Shown piece after piece: positions 1-6,520 of a DNA stretch of 9,332 bases; position 1 is the stretch's first letter; each line of letters opens with the position of its first letter. The translations under genes were made by a program, and so were the position numbers. The stretch is from Candidatus Poribacteria bacterium (GTDB lineage: Bacteria; Poribacteria; WGA-4E; UBA9662), in contig PACG01000123.1 in assembly GCA_002699335.1 (NCBI GenBank), positions 1 through 9,332 of the forward strand, given 5' to 3'. Under the pieces are notes generated by a model. The model had not been told where the DNA came from. It worked only from the letters and a program-made list of their open reading frames with translations, and did not search any database.

Positions 1-129
1 CTCCATCACGGCGGCACCGATCCGGGCCTGGCCATCAGCCAACAGTTTTGTGTTAAGCATGGGCGGACAGATGGAGTGGGGAGTCGAGTAGAAGAAGATT
101 CCACCTTCTGGTTCCAGCCGCTGCCGTAA
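1..129 (+). pseudogene. C-terminal fragment of a histidine kinase (second, inverted copy)
   Basis: Reading frame 1 from the first base gives 42 residues and a TAA stop at 127-129. It contains HGGTDPGLAIS, a damaged G2 box (normally GGTGLGLAIS), and ends in STFWFQPLP, the usual last strand of a HATPase_c domain. The fragment is the same as the tail of the minus-strand kinase remnant except for four bases, two silent and two changing residues (Gln to Arg, Lys to Glu, relative to the other copy). It shares that copy's damage, so the decay is older than the duplication. The window edge cuts it, and there is no evidence that it is expressed. Confidence 0.8.
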
Positions 130-178
130 CGGAACCCTCGCTGGCCCTCTCTGACAGAGAGGGCCAGCGAGGGTTCCG
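130..178. terminator. Perfect 23-bp-stem hairpin between the two kinase tails
   Basis: The 49 bases between the two TAA stops form a perfect GC-rich hairpin with the 3-nt loop gac (153-155). A GC-rich stem directly after both stops is where an intrinsic terminator would lie and would serve both strands. There is no U-tract after it, because the stem runs straight on into the coding arms. It may be the ancestral terminator of the kinase, and the point from which the palindrome arose. The structure is certain; the terminator role is inferred. Confidence 0.45.
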
Positions 179-1265
179 TTACGGCAGCGGCTGGAACCAG
201 AAGGTGGAATCTTTTTCTACTTGACTCCCCACCCCATCTGTCCGCCCATGCTTAACACAAAACTGCTGGCTGATGGCCAGGCCCGGATCGGTGCCGCCGT
301 GATGGAGGGTATTGCTCCCATCCACCTGGCTGAAGACCGCAAACAGCCGCGGCTGCTCCTCCTCGGTGATACCGGGACCGCAGTCTATGATTTCAAAGCG
401 CAGGTATTCTTCTCCTGCGGTACTATCTGCAGCCGTATGCTGCCATTTCCCGAGAACTTGATGGCGTTACCGATCAGATTCAATACCTAACGAATCTGCG
501 GCTGATCGTCCTGTTGAACCGACCACAGGTCCAGCGGACGAAGCAGATCCAGCACCTGCTGACAGGTTTGGGCCAGATGAAAGGGGGCTGCCAGGTAGGT
601 CATTTCACCCGCTTCCAACCGAGAGAAGTCCAGAATTTCGTTGATCACCCCCAGCAGATGGTTGGCTGAAGCCTGAGCCCGTTGTAGCTGTTGCTGCTGG
701 TCGGCGGTTAGCGAGTCCAGGGAGCAGTAGATCTAGAGAATCCAGCACCCCGTGTACGAGGATACGGATCTCATGACTCATACGCGACAGGAATTGGCTC
801 TTGGCCTGGTTGGCTGACTCGGATTGGGCTTGTAATTGCTCGACTACGGTTTGCAATCGGTTAGGCTTCAGATTGAGCGACTTCCGCCTCCTCTTTGGCC
901 TGCTGCAGTTCTCGTGTCCGTTCAGCTACGGTCTGTTCCAATTCTTGTTGATAGTGATCCCGTTCAATCAGTAATTCTTCCATATCTGACTGCACCACTT
1001 CAATCACGCTGGCCAGATCGCCTAAGGCTGAGTCTGAATCCAGCTCAAGGCCATCGGCTAAATCCGTTTCCTCTGTTCGCCATAACATCTGACCTAGTTA
1101 TTGCGCTAAAACGCCCGCTTGTTGCCGGTATTGACTGACCTGCTGCCGCAGTTGGTTGTTCTATGCCATCAGTTCCGACTTGCTCCCTTTGACTGTTCTT
1201 GATTTCTGTTTCTCAATCACCGGGCCATAAAGCTGTTGCAAGGCTTGATCCAGATTATCCACCAG
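179..1265 (-). pseudogene. Degraded sensor histidine kinase (coiled coil, HisKA, HATPase_c)
   Basis: Joined across frames, the minus strand reads as a kinase. A long coiled coil (1265-861, including QQELEQTVAERTRELQQAK) is followed by a HisKA H-box (MSHEIR, His codon 773-775) and second helix (INEILDFSRLEAGEM, about 620-655). Then come an N-box (NLIGNAIKFSG, about 450-485), a D-box (DCGPGI, about 375) and a damaged G-box (HGGTDPGLAIS), ending in TAA at 179-181. Frame changes occur near 860, 730 and 410. There is probably a compensating pair near 264 and 232, since the other frame reads FVLSMGGQM. In-frame stops begin at 1163 (TAG), 1100 (TAA) and 489 (TAG). The conserved Thr-Pro after the H-box is lost. 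It is certainly a kinase relic and cannot make a whole enzyme. No receiver domain is visible. Confidence 0.88.
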
Positions 1266-2026
1266 CCGTTTTTTCGTGTGGCTGGGATAGAAGCTTATAC
1301 AGCATTTTCGCCAATCCCTTGCTCTTTTTTGGTGGAATCACAAAGCTGCAATCAAAGTTTAATTGACGTTGATCAAACTCTTTAGCTGCTACTATCCTTG
1401 TGGCATGGGACGCCGCCGTCACTTCAGTCGCATTTACAACGCGACACTTGATTTCTCTTAGCTGCGCTACCACCTGATCGATTATAACAGCGGATCGTTC
1501 ACTATATCAGGGCTAACAAGGCCAAACAGACTAAAGTGCAAAGTTTCACCCTCAATCACAGCGTGTTCCACCCGGGCTATTTCTGTTTCACAAACCCACT
1601 CCGGCCGACGCACCACCTTCAAGCTTTGGTCTCCAACCTGTATGGTCTTTCGTTCTTGCTACCACCATTGCAAAAACTCAGACTTATCCACCGATTGCCG
1701 CTGTTGCTGGCGTAGATAAGCCAGGGCTTCCTCTTCGCTGGAGGGTATACTGGTCTTCAAATGGGAGGCCAGACGTTGCGCCGTCTCCAGCATTACCTTG
1801 ATAAAGCTATCGCTCTGGATGATGGCCATCTGACGCAAACAGGAATGTTGTCCCCACTCTATCCATTGCTGAATGGTCCTCTGTCGTGCCGATCGATTGA
1901 CGCCGTAACTATACGGGCATCGATGAGGCCGTGCAGTTGTCGCTCGGGATATCGTTTTAAGACCGCGGCCAACTTGAGATTGACAATATCAATCTCAGCT
2001 TGCACATATTCTACCAGTAAGTACAT
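1266..2026 (-). pseudogene. Unrecognised decayed coding region upstream of the kinase, probably its N-terminal part
   Basis: The minus strand keeps a protein-like reading through several frames. One runs from an ATG at 2026 (MYLLVEYVQAEIDIVNLKLA) to a TAG at 1861. A second frame then runs on (ETAQRLASHL, EEEALAYLRQQQRQSVDKSE), interrupted by TAG at 1661 and ending in TAA at 1484. A third (1479-1255) includes QLNFDCSFVIPPKKSKGLAK. It flows toward the kinase coiled coil with a frame change near 1265, so it is most simply the kinase N-terminus, though it could be a separate upstream gene. I do not recognise a domain, and no clear transmembrane segment, PAS or GAF motif is visible. Frame changes lie near 1865 and 1482. 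Confidence 0.5.
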
Positions 2027-2612
2027 TTAGTAGACAGCCCGGCCGAAAAGGAGAAATTGATCAAACAATTGAAAATAGAGGGTCAACGAGTCTACAACAC
2101 CAGCAACGGTGGTTACTATCTCCGGAGTCTGTCCTATGTGGACGGGTTTCTGGAACTTTGGGCTCAGCTTCAACAGCAAGACCTGCGGCCGGAAACCGTC
2201 TATGTTTGTTCAGGGGTACACCCGCATGTAGGATTAGTTGTAGGTTCATCGGTATTGGGTATCCCGCCCAAATGCGGCCGCCAATACTCAATTGGCGGAA
2301 GTTGCAAATCAGGTGGTTCAGATGCTAGAGATTGGTCTCACCTTTTCAGCAGAAGATTTTGAGAGTTATGGCGAATATGCGGGTGAGGCTTACGGTGTAG
2401 TGACGCGGTCTTGCCGAGAGGCGGTAATTTTAGCAGCCAGAACAGAAGGGCTGCTGCTGGATCCGGTATACACCGGTAAAACGTTTGGCGTACTCATTGA
2501 TCACATTGGAAAAGGACGGTTTGCCCGAGATCAGACGGTAGTCTTTGTCCATACTGGGGGCGCACCGGCCTTGTTTGCTTATGGGAACGAAATTTCAGGT
2601 GAAATCTCGTAA
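2021..2612 (+). pseudogene. C-terminal half of a D-cysteine desulfhydrase/ACC deaminase-like PLP enzyme, broken
   Basis: The frame opens just after a TAA at 2018-2020. It reads EKEKLIKQLKIEGQRVYNTS and then GGYYLRSLSYVDGFLELWAQ, matching the central part of fold-type II PLP enzymes of the DcyD/ACC-deaminase family. A frame change near 2262-2270 leads to ANTQLAEVANQVVQMLEIGL, and the gene ends with the family-typical LLLDPVYTGK (about residues 290-300 of a ~330-residue enzyme) and TVVFVHTGGAPALFAYG, TAA at 2610-2612. The N-terminal half, with the PLP lysine, is absent. The phosphate-binding glycine loop (normally SGSGGT) reads SGVHPHV, which suggests paired indels. About 12-15 residues seem missing at the frame change. 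It abuts the minus-strand kinase relic, so a rearrangement probably removed the front half. Confidence 0.85.
2278..2298. repeat. 8-bp inverted repeat inside the PLP-enzyme pseudogene
   Basis: ccgccaat (2278-2285) and attggcgg (2291-2298) are perfect reverse complements separated by five bases. The repeat lies just after the frame change near 2262-2270. It may have promoted slippage there, or it may be chance in coding-type sequence. Confidence 0.4.
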
Positions 2613-2722
2613 ATGGTGTGAAGTGGAGAACCGAGTGCTAATCCTACCGCAGTCTGTGGCCATTCCCCATCAGATAAGTGTTTCCTACCAGCCTCTGCCG
2701 ACCACGGCTAAAGTTTATCTGT

Positions 2723-2764
2723 TAATTTGACTAATTTGACCTAAGCCCGCAACTCTTGTATGCT
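2723..2764 (+). promoter_or_regulatory. Sigma70-type promoter with a tandem 9-bp repeat over the -35
   Basis: TTGACC at 2736-2741 and TATGCT at 2759-2764 are 17 bases apart, a near-consensus vegetative promoter pointing toward the dehydrogenase gene. The nonamer taatttgac occurs twice in tandem (2723-2731 and 2732-2740), so an alternative -35, TTGACT, lies 9 bases upstream (2727-2732). Initiation would fall near 2771, giving a leader of about 88 nt. The rest of 2613-2858 shows no gene that I can support. The promoter is predicted by eye. Confidence 0.6.
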
Positions 2765-2843
2765 AACGGAATCGAATCTAAACTCAAATTTGACTCGAGA
2801 CGCCGGTAAAATCATTTTTTCTGGTCGATCAGTTCTCGTGGCC

Positions 2844-2849
2844 AAGGAG
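2844..2849 (+). promoter_or_regulatory. Shine-Dalgarno that fixes the dehydrogenase start
   Basis: AAGGAG lies 9 bases before the ATG at 2859. It selects that start over an in-frame ATG at 2760, which has no ribosome binding site, overlaps the predicted -10 box, and would add 33 residues not typical of the family. Confidence 0.75.
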
Positions 2850-2858
2850 CATCTTTTT

Positions 2859-3884
2859 ATGCAGGAGATCAAGGTAGGAATCATCGGTTCTGGATCAATT
2901 GCTGCGCATAAACATCTGCCGGGACACCGAGCGGTAGAGGGGGTCTCGATAATAGCTGTTTGTGATATAGACCTCCAGCGGGCCCGTGCTTTGGCGGACG
3001 AATATGAAATCGAGCATGTATGCGATAACCATCAGGAACTGTTGGCCATGCGAGAAATCGATGCTGTTAGCGTTTGTACCCCCAATAACTTTCACACGGA
3101 ACCGACGATCGCTGCCCTGACTGCCGCTAAACATGTGATTTGTGAAAAGCCGATTGCCGGTAACGCTGTTGATGCCCAGTCCATGGTGGATGCGCAAAAA
3201 ACGTCGGGGAAAATTCTTCAGATTGGCTTGCAATCCCGGTTTGGTACAGAGGCCAGAACTCTACGTCGGTTATATGAAGATGGTCTTTTTGGCCATATCT
3301 ATTACGCCCGGGCAGTAACCGTACGTCGGCGTGGGATGGGGATAACACCCACTTTTATGCAAAAATCAATCGCGGGTGGTGGCCCACTGATAGATATCGG
3401 TGTGCACGAGTTAGATGCGCTTTTGTGGATGATCGGCTATCCCCAACCGATAGAGGCATTTGGCTACGCAACCAGAAAGTTCGGCCATCGCCGGGATATT
3501 GTCCATGATGGGGATTGGGATAGGTCCAAGTTTGACGTCGAGGATTTTGCTATGGGCGTAATTCGTTTTGCCGACGACCTGACCGTCAATCTGGAAACAG
3601 CATGGGCCTGTCATTATCAGGATATGGAGGGCACCTTCTTCGTGGGAGACGAGGCTGGGGCGTCCTATCGGCCGATGCGAATCTACACCGATCGAAATGA
3701 TAAGATGATTGACTATCAGCCGGAACCGGTAGCGGAATTACCTGGAGAATTTGAGTCTTTTCATCAAGCAATTCGCCAGGACTTACCTTCACCTGTGCCG
3801 GCGGAAGAGATATTGATTACGGCTAAAATTTTCGATGCCATCTATGAGTCTAGCCGAATCGGCCGTTCAGTGCCCATCGCCTGA
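2859..3884 (+). CDS. Gfo/Idh/MocA family NAD(P)-dependent oxidoreductase
   Basis: This 341-residue cytosolic protein has the usual family length. The N-terminal Rossmann domain starts with VGIIGSGSIAAHKH (residues 6-19; dinucleotide-binding glycines 10, 12) and contains the acidic VCDID strand end. The signature CEKPIAG follows (95-101), with Lys97 the usual catalytic or nicotinamide-contacting lysine. The C-terminal alpha/beta domain carries GGGPLIDIGVHELDALLWMI (173-192), which supplies the family's Asp179 and His183. Such enzymes oxidise or reduce a hydroxyl of a sugar, inositol or sugar acid; the substrate cannot be told here. It is the first gene after the predicted promoter and is probably co-transcribed with the beta-helix gene 102 bases downstream. 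The frame is complete and looks undamaged. The family assignment is firm; specificity is unknown. Confidence 0.93.
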   Translation: MQEIKVGIIGSGSIAAHKHLPGHRAVEGVSIIAVCDIDLQRARALADEYEIEHVCDNHQELLAMREIDAVSVCTPNNFHTEPTIAALTAAKHVICEKPIAGNAVDAQSMVDAQKTSGKILQIGLQSRFGTEARTLRRLYEDGLFGHIYYARAVTVRRRGMGITPTFMQKSIAGGGPLIDIGVHELDALLWMIGYPQPIEAFGYATRKFGHRRDIVHDGDWDRSKFDVEDFAMGVIRFADDLTVNLETAWACHYQDMEGTFFVGDEAGASYRPMRIYTDRNDKMIDYQPEPVAELPGEFESFHQAIRQDLPSPVPAEEILITAKIFDAIYESSRIGRSVPIA

Positions 3885-3904
3885 CCTAACAACTGAACCC
3901 ATAC

Positions 3905-3919
3905 CTCGGTTTAACCGAG
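3905..3919. promoter_or_regulatory. Small inverted repeat between the dehydrogenase and beta-helix genes
   Basis: ctcggt and accgag flank tta in the 102-base gap between the two genes. It is too short, and lacks a following T-run, to be called a terminator. It could be a weak operator or an RNA processing hairpin, or chance. Confidence 0.3.
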
Positions 3920-3986
3920 AGCACTTACAACTTGAATCGGAGCAAGAAAGAGGGCCTGGAATCTCGATATTTGAGCAAAGGAATTA

Positions 3987-5189
3987 ATGGTGGAAACTTC
4001 ATTAGTAATCACAGTTGGGCGGCAAGACGCCCAAATCAATGGTAGTGATGACTGTGCTATTCAAGCTGGAATCGATTACTTATCTGCTCTAGGCGGCGGC
4101 ACGTTGAAAATCTTACCTGGTCAATACCAACTCAATAATGCAATCTACCTGCGAAACCGGATTCGCATCCAGGGTAGTGGGTCAGAAACCGTCTTGATAA
4201 AAAATTCTTCTCTACAAACGACTTTGGCCGTTGATTCAGATTGGTATGATAGAGAAGTTAGGGTTACCAACAGTCGTGGGCTGGGAGTTGGATATGGCAT
4301 TTGTCTAACTGCTCAATCGCCCCATCATACCGGTTCCAATGTTATCAAACGTACTATTCTGGCTAAAGACGACAACTGTTTATGGCTGGACCGGCCACTA
4401 GAACAAAACTTTTGGTCCGACCACCAGGCGCGACTATCGACTCTATTCCCGATTATAAGTGGCGAAGATATCAGTAATGTCGAAATACGGGATCTGGTGC
4501 TCGACGGCAATAAATCCAACAATCAAAATCTGAATGGAAATTATGGTGGTTGTATTTTTATGCAAAACTGCCACCAGATTCAAATCGACAATGTCGAGGT
4601 ACGCAATTACAATGGTGATGGTATCTCCTGGCAAATCTGTCATGACGTCAAGGTGACCAACTGCCGTAGTTTAAATAACGCAGATTTAGGTCTGCACCCA
4701 GGTTCTGGCTCTCAACGACCCATCATCAAGAATAATTGGGTGGCCGGCAATCGGATTGGCCTCTTTTTCTGCTGGGGAGTCAGGCATGGGATCGCCGAAA
4801 ACAATTATCTGAGCGATAACGGTGAATATGGTATATCTATCGGCCATCGTGACACGGACAATACAATCAGTTCCAACCGGATTGAGAACAGCGGAGAGGT
4901 GGGGATCCTATTTCGTCAGGAGCCGAATCAAGGTCGTTGCCCACATCGAAATCTGGTGGAAAATAACTATATCATTAATAGTGGTTCTAATGGTCAAGGA
5001 ATAGGGGTAAATATAGAGGGAGAAACGGAATCGATTCGCTTACAACAGAATCAGATTGCCGAAGAACGGAGTCAGCCAGAATCGGTTGGAATACGGATTG
5101 GTCCAAATACCAGAGATATTATACTGTCAGACAATCAATTTTTAGGCTTAACAGTGGAGGTGGAAGATCTCAGATCAGAACTGAAGTAA
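3987..5189 (+). CDS. Right-handed parallel beta-helix protein (pectate-lyase-like superfamily)
   Basis: A complete 400-residue protein. The N-terminus (residues 20-75) has the pectate-lyase/tailspike-like cap: DDCAIQAGIDYLSALGGGTL, a GQYQLNNAIYL rung, then IRIQGSGSETVLI. From about 160 to 385 there are repeated beta-helix rungs rich in Asn, Gly and Ile (ISNVEIRDLVLDGN, IDNVEVRNYNGDGIS, VKVTNCRSLNNADLG, GIAENNYLSDNGEYGIS, NTISSNRIENSGEVGIL, NLVENNYIINSG). Such folds are found in polysaccharide lyases, glycoside hydrolases and mannuronan C5-epimerases; I cannot pick the activity. No signal peptide or membrane segment is visible, so it is probably cytoplasmic. An AAAGGA ribosome binding site ends 4 bases before the ATG. 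It probably shares an mRNA with the dehydrogenase upstream. The fold is confident; the function is not. Confidence 0.88.
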   Translation: MVETSLVITVGRQDAQINGSDDCAIQAGIDYLSALGGGTLKILPGQYQLNNAIYLRNRIRIQGSGSETVLIKNSSLQTTLAVDSDWYDREVRVTNSRGLGVGYGICLTAQSPHHTGSNVIKRTILAKDDNCLWLDRPLEQNFWSDHQARLSTLFPIISGEDISNVEIRDLVLDGNKSNNQNLNGNYGGCIFMQNCHQIQIDNVEVRNYNGDGISWQICHDVKVTNCRSLNNADLGLHPGSGSQRPIIKNNWVAGNRIGLFFCWGVRHGIAENNYLSDNGEYGISIGHRDTDNTISSNRIENSGEVGILFRQEPNQGRCPHRNLVENNYIINSGSNGQGIGVNIEGETESIRLQQNQIAEERSQPESVGIRIGPNTRDIILSDNQFLGLTVEVEDLRSELK

Positions 5190-5261
5190 ATCGGCTCCTA
5201 CCACCACTCCTATCAATAGCTTCCCGTTGCTGATTTTAACGGTCCACTAATGATTTGCTGG
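5190..5261. other. Short convergent intergenic gap
   Basis: Seventy-two bases separate the converging stops of the beta-helix gene and the amidohydrolase gene. I see no clear stem followed by a T-run on either strand. Confidence 0.5.
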
Positions 5262-6104
5262 TTAAGCCAATTCCCACAACTGTTTGGCCGTCCCACCCAA
5301 AATCTGATCCTGCTGCCGTTGATTTAAAAATGGCAATCCTTGCCGGATAAGCCGTAACTCGTCGGCCAGCGTCAACCAGTTATGCTTGGTTCGGTGATGG
5401 CCGGGGTAGCCGGTTCCCCATAGTAATCTCTCCGTACCAAATCTATCTACTAACAATTGGATATATGGATGAACGTCGGTAAAAGGAAATTCTTTTAAGG
5501 AGCGACCTTTGACATCAGATATTTTGACGTAGACGTTATCAAAACGAGCCAGTTCGAGGATCAGTTCAAAGTCCATAAGCTTCGCTTCAAGATCCGGATA
5601 ACCCATATGATCCAGCAACAACCTCATCTGTCGATGGCGGCTAGCTATCTCAGCGATCTGTGTGGCATCACCGGAACGCAGATGAAACTGTACGATGGCC
5701 CCCAAAGCGGCTAACTGTTGCCATAATGGCCGATTCTGTTTGGTCAATAGGATCTGTTGCTGCGAATAATACATGGGATGAAAGCGAAACCCCTGCAGGC
5801 CACGGTCTTGCATCCAATAACCTGCCAGATCGGCATTATGCTGATCCTGTGGATCAATCATTCCATGTCCAATCAGTCGGTCTGGAAAACGGGCTACAGA
5901 GTCAGCAATATAGCCATTGTCCCAGGTGGACCAGCTAGTCTGAACTACCACTGACCAATCGACTCCATTGGCGTTCATATCAACCAGCAGTTGATCAGCT
6001 GTTGCTGGTTCATCCGGTTCAGATGTCCAACCGGGGGCGGTTGGGCCAATGGGATAACGAGGCGGATCAATTTCCCAGATATGTACGTGTGTATCGACGA
6101 TCAT
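5262..6104 (-). CDS. COG3618-type amidohydrolase (TIM barrel), probable sugar lactonase
   Basis: A complete 280-residue amidohydrolase-2 family protein. The metal motif DTHVH (residues 4-8) opens the barrel. Further barrel motifs are GFRFHP (105-110), VQFHLRSGD (138-146; His141) and LLLDHMGYPD (162-171; His166). The last strand reads LLWGTGYPG (227-235), where many relatives have an Asp in the place of Gly232. The family includes L-fucono- and L-rhamnono-lactonases and 2-pyrone-4,6-dicarboxylate lactonase. Next to a Gfo/Idh dehydrogenase it would fit hydrolysis of a sugar lactone, an inference from context. An AAGGAG sequence (complement of 6111-6116) sits 6 bases before the ATG at 6104. It has its own promoter and converges on the beta-helix gene. 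The family is confident; the substrate is unknown. Confidence 0.92.
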   Translation of the reverse strand: MIVDTHVHIWEIDPPRYPIGPTAPGWTSEPDEPATADQLLVDMNANGVDWSVVVQTSWSTWDNGYIADSVARFPDRLIGHGMIDPQDQHNADLAGYWMQDRGLQGFRFHPMYYSQQQILLTKQNRPLWQQLAALGAIVQFHLRSGDATQIAEIASRHRQMRLLLDHMGYPDLEAKLMDFELILELARFDNVYVKISDVKGRSLKEFPFTDVHPYIQLLVDRFGTERLLWGTGYPGHHRTKHNWLTLADELRLIRQGLPFLNQRQQDQILGGTAKQLWELA

Positions 6105-6133
6105 GTCGTACTCCTTCTCTGATCACATACTTT

Positions 6134-6142
6134 ATTATACCA
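6134..6142 (-). promoter_or_regulatory. Extended -10 promoter of the amidohydrolase gene
   Basis: On the minus strand TGGTATAAT (complement of 6134-6142) is a perfect -10 hexamer with the extended TGn element, about 30 bases before the start codon. The -35 position 17 bases upstream (GCAAAG) is a poor match, as is common for extended -10 promoters. The predicted leader is about 20 nt. Confidence 0.6.
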
Positions 6143-6520
6143 ACAACCTGGTTTGACTTTGCCCGAATTTAGCTGTTTTGCCGGACAGAAACCGTGGACC
6201 TCCCTGACGACAGATGTTGAACCGTGGAAAGTCCTGACCTGAATCCTCCGCTTTACTAAGGGAGCAGATGTGCAGCGCACATTCGTGGTGGTGATCGCAG
6301 CTTATCGGAGTGTGTTAACACCGGCGGGAGTATGCTTCAGCAGGCAGAATGTGACGGAATGACGGCAGTGAAGGCCAAAATCGGTGTCGGAACGGAAGGT
6401 CAGGTTAGATAGATATTTCTGGCAGCCAGTCCTGTATAGCCGTCTGCGTCTGCTGCCAAATCTGCAGCAGTTGCGGATGGATCTCTTTTGCTCTGCCTGG
6501 TGCCTGTCCTTTCGCTTGAC
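6143..6520. other. Scrambled stretch without a supportable gene
   Basis: No frame on either strand gives a recognisable protein. The minus frame that continues the URO-D relic runs on without homology that I recognise (EIHPQLLQIWQQTQTAIQDW) to a TAA at about 6410. An imperfect 19-nt direct repeat lies at 6190-6208 and 6220-6238 (15 of 19 identical, core accgtgga). A 6-bp hairpin, atgtgc/gcacat with loop agc, is at 6268-6282. These could be the remains of a mobile element, but I see neither a transposase motif nor paired terminal inverted repeats. Confidence 0.4.
6190..6238. repeat. Imperfect 19-nt direct repeat, period 30
   Basis: The copies at 6190-6208 and 6220-6238 share aaccgtgga and cctgac and differ at four adjacent bases between them. 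They lie upstream of the amidohydrolase promoter, reading on the minus strand. They could be a regulator-binding pair or a mobile-element end; neither is shown. Confidence 0.5.

Larger units (their letters stand above)
1..307. repeat. Large imperfect palindrome (inverted repeat with 3-nt centre)
   Basis: Positions 1-152 are the reverse complement of 156-307, around the 3-nt centre 153-155. I find only four mismatched pairs: 42/266, 75/233, 86/222 and 94/214. All four are A/G-type transitions. The arm reaches base 1, so its true outer end lies outside the window. Each arm carries the last 42 codons and TAA stop of the same decayed histidine kinase, so the two copies face each other tail to tail. 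It could be a genuine inverted duplication or a fold-back chimera made during amplification or assembly. The four differences argue mildly for a real, slightly diverged pair. Confidence 0.95.

Noticed and set aside
221..490. Plus-strand open frame of 89 codons
   Set aside because: It lies antisense to the HATPase part of the kinase relic, whose N-, D- and G-box motifs read clearly on the minus strand.
1..2026. Palindrome plus fragmented frames as a possible retron, integron or CRISPR-like locus
   Set aside because: No reverse transcriptase, integrase or spaced repeats are present; the fragments are explained by one decayed histidine kinase.
1761..2030. Plus-strand open frame of 89 codons before the PLP-enzyme relic
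   Set aside because: No family resemblance, a different frame from the PLP enzyme, and antisense to a protein-like minus-strand reading.
2760..2858. Upstream ATG extension of the dehydrogenase
   Set aside because: No ribosome binding site, it overlaps the predicted -10 box, and the GxGxxA motif follows correctly from the ATG at 2859.
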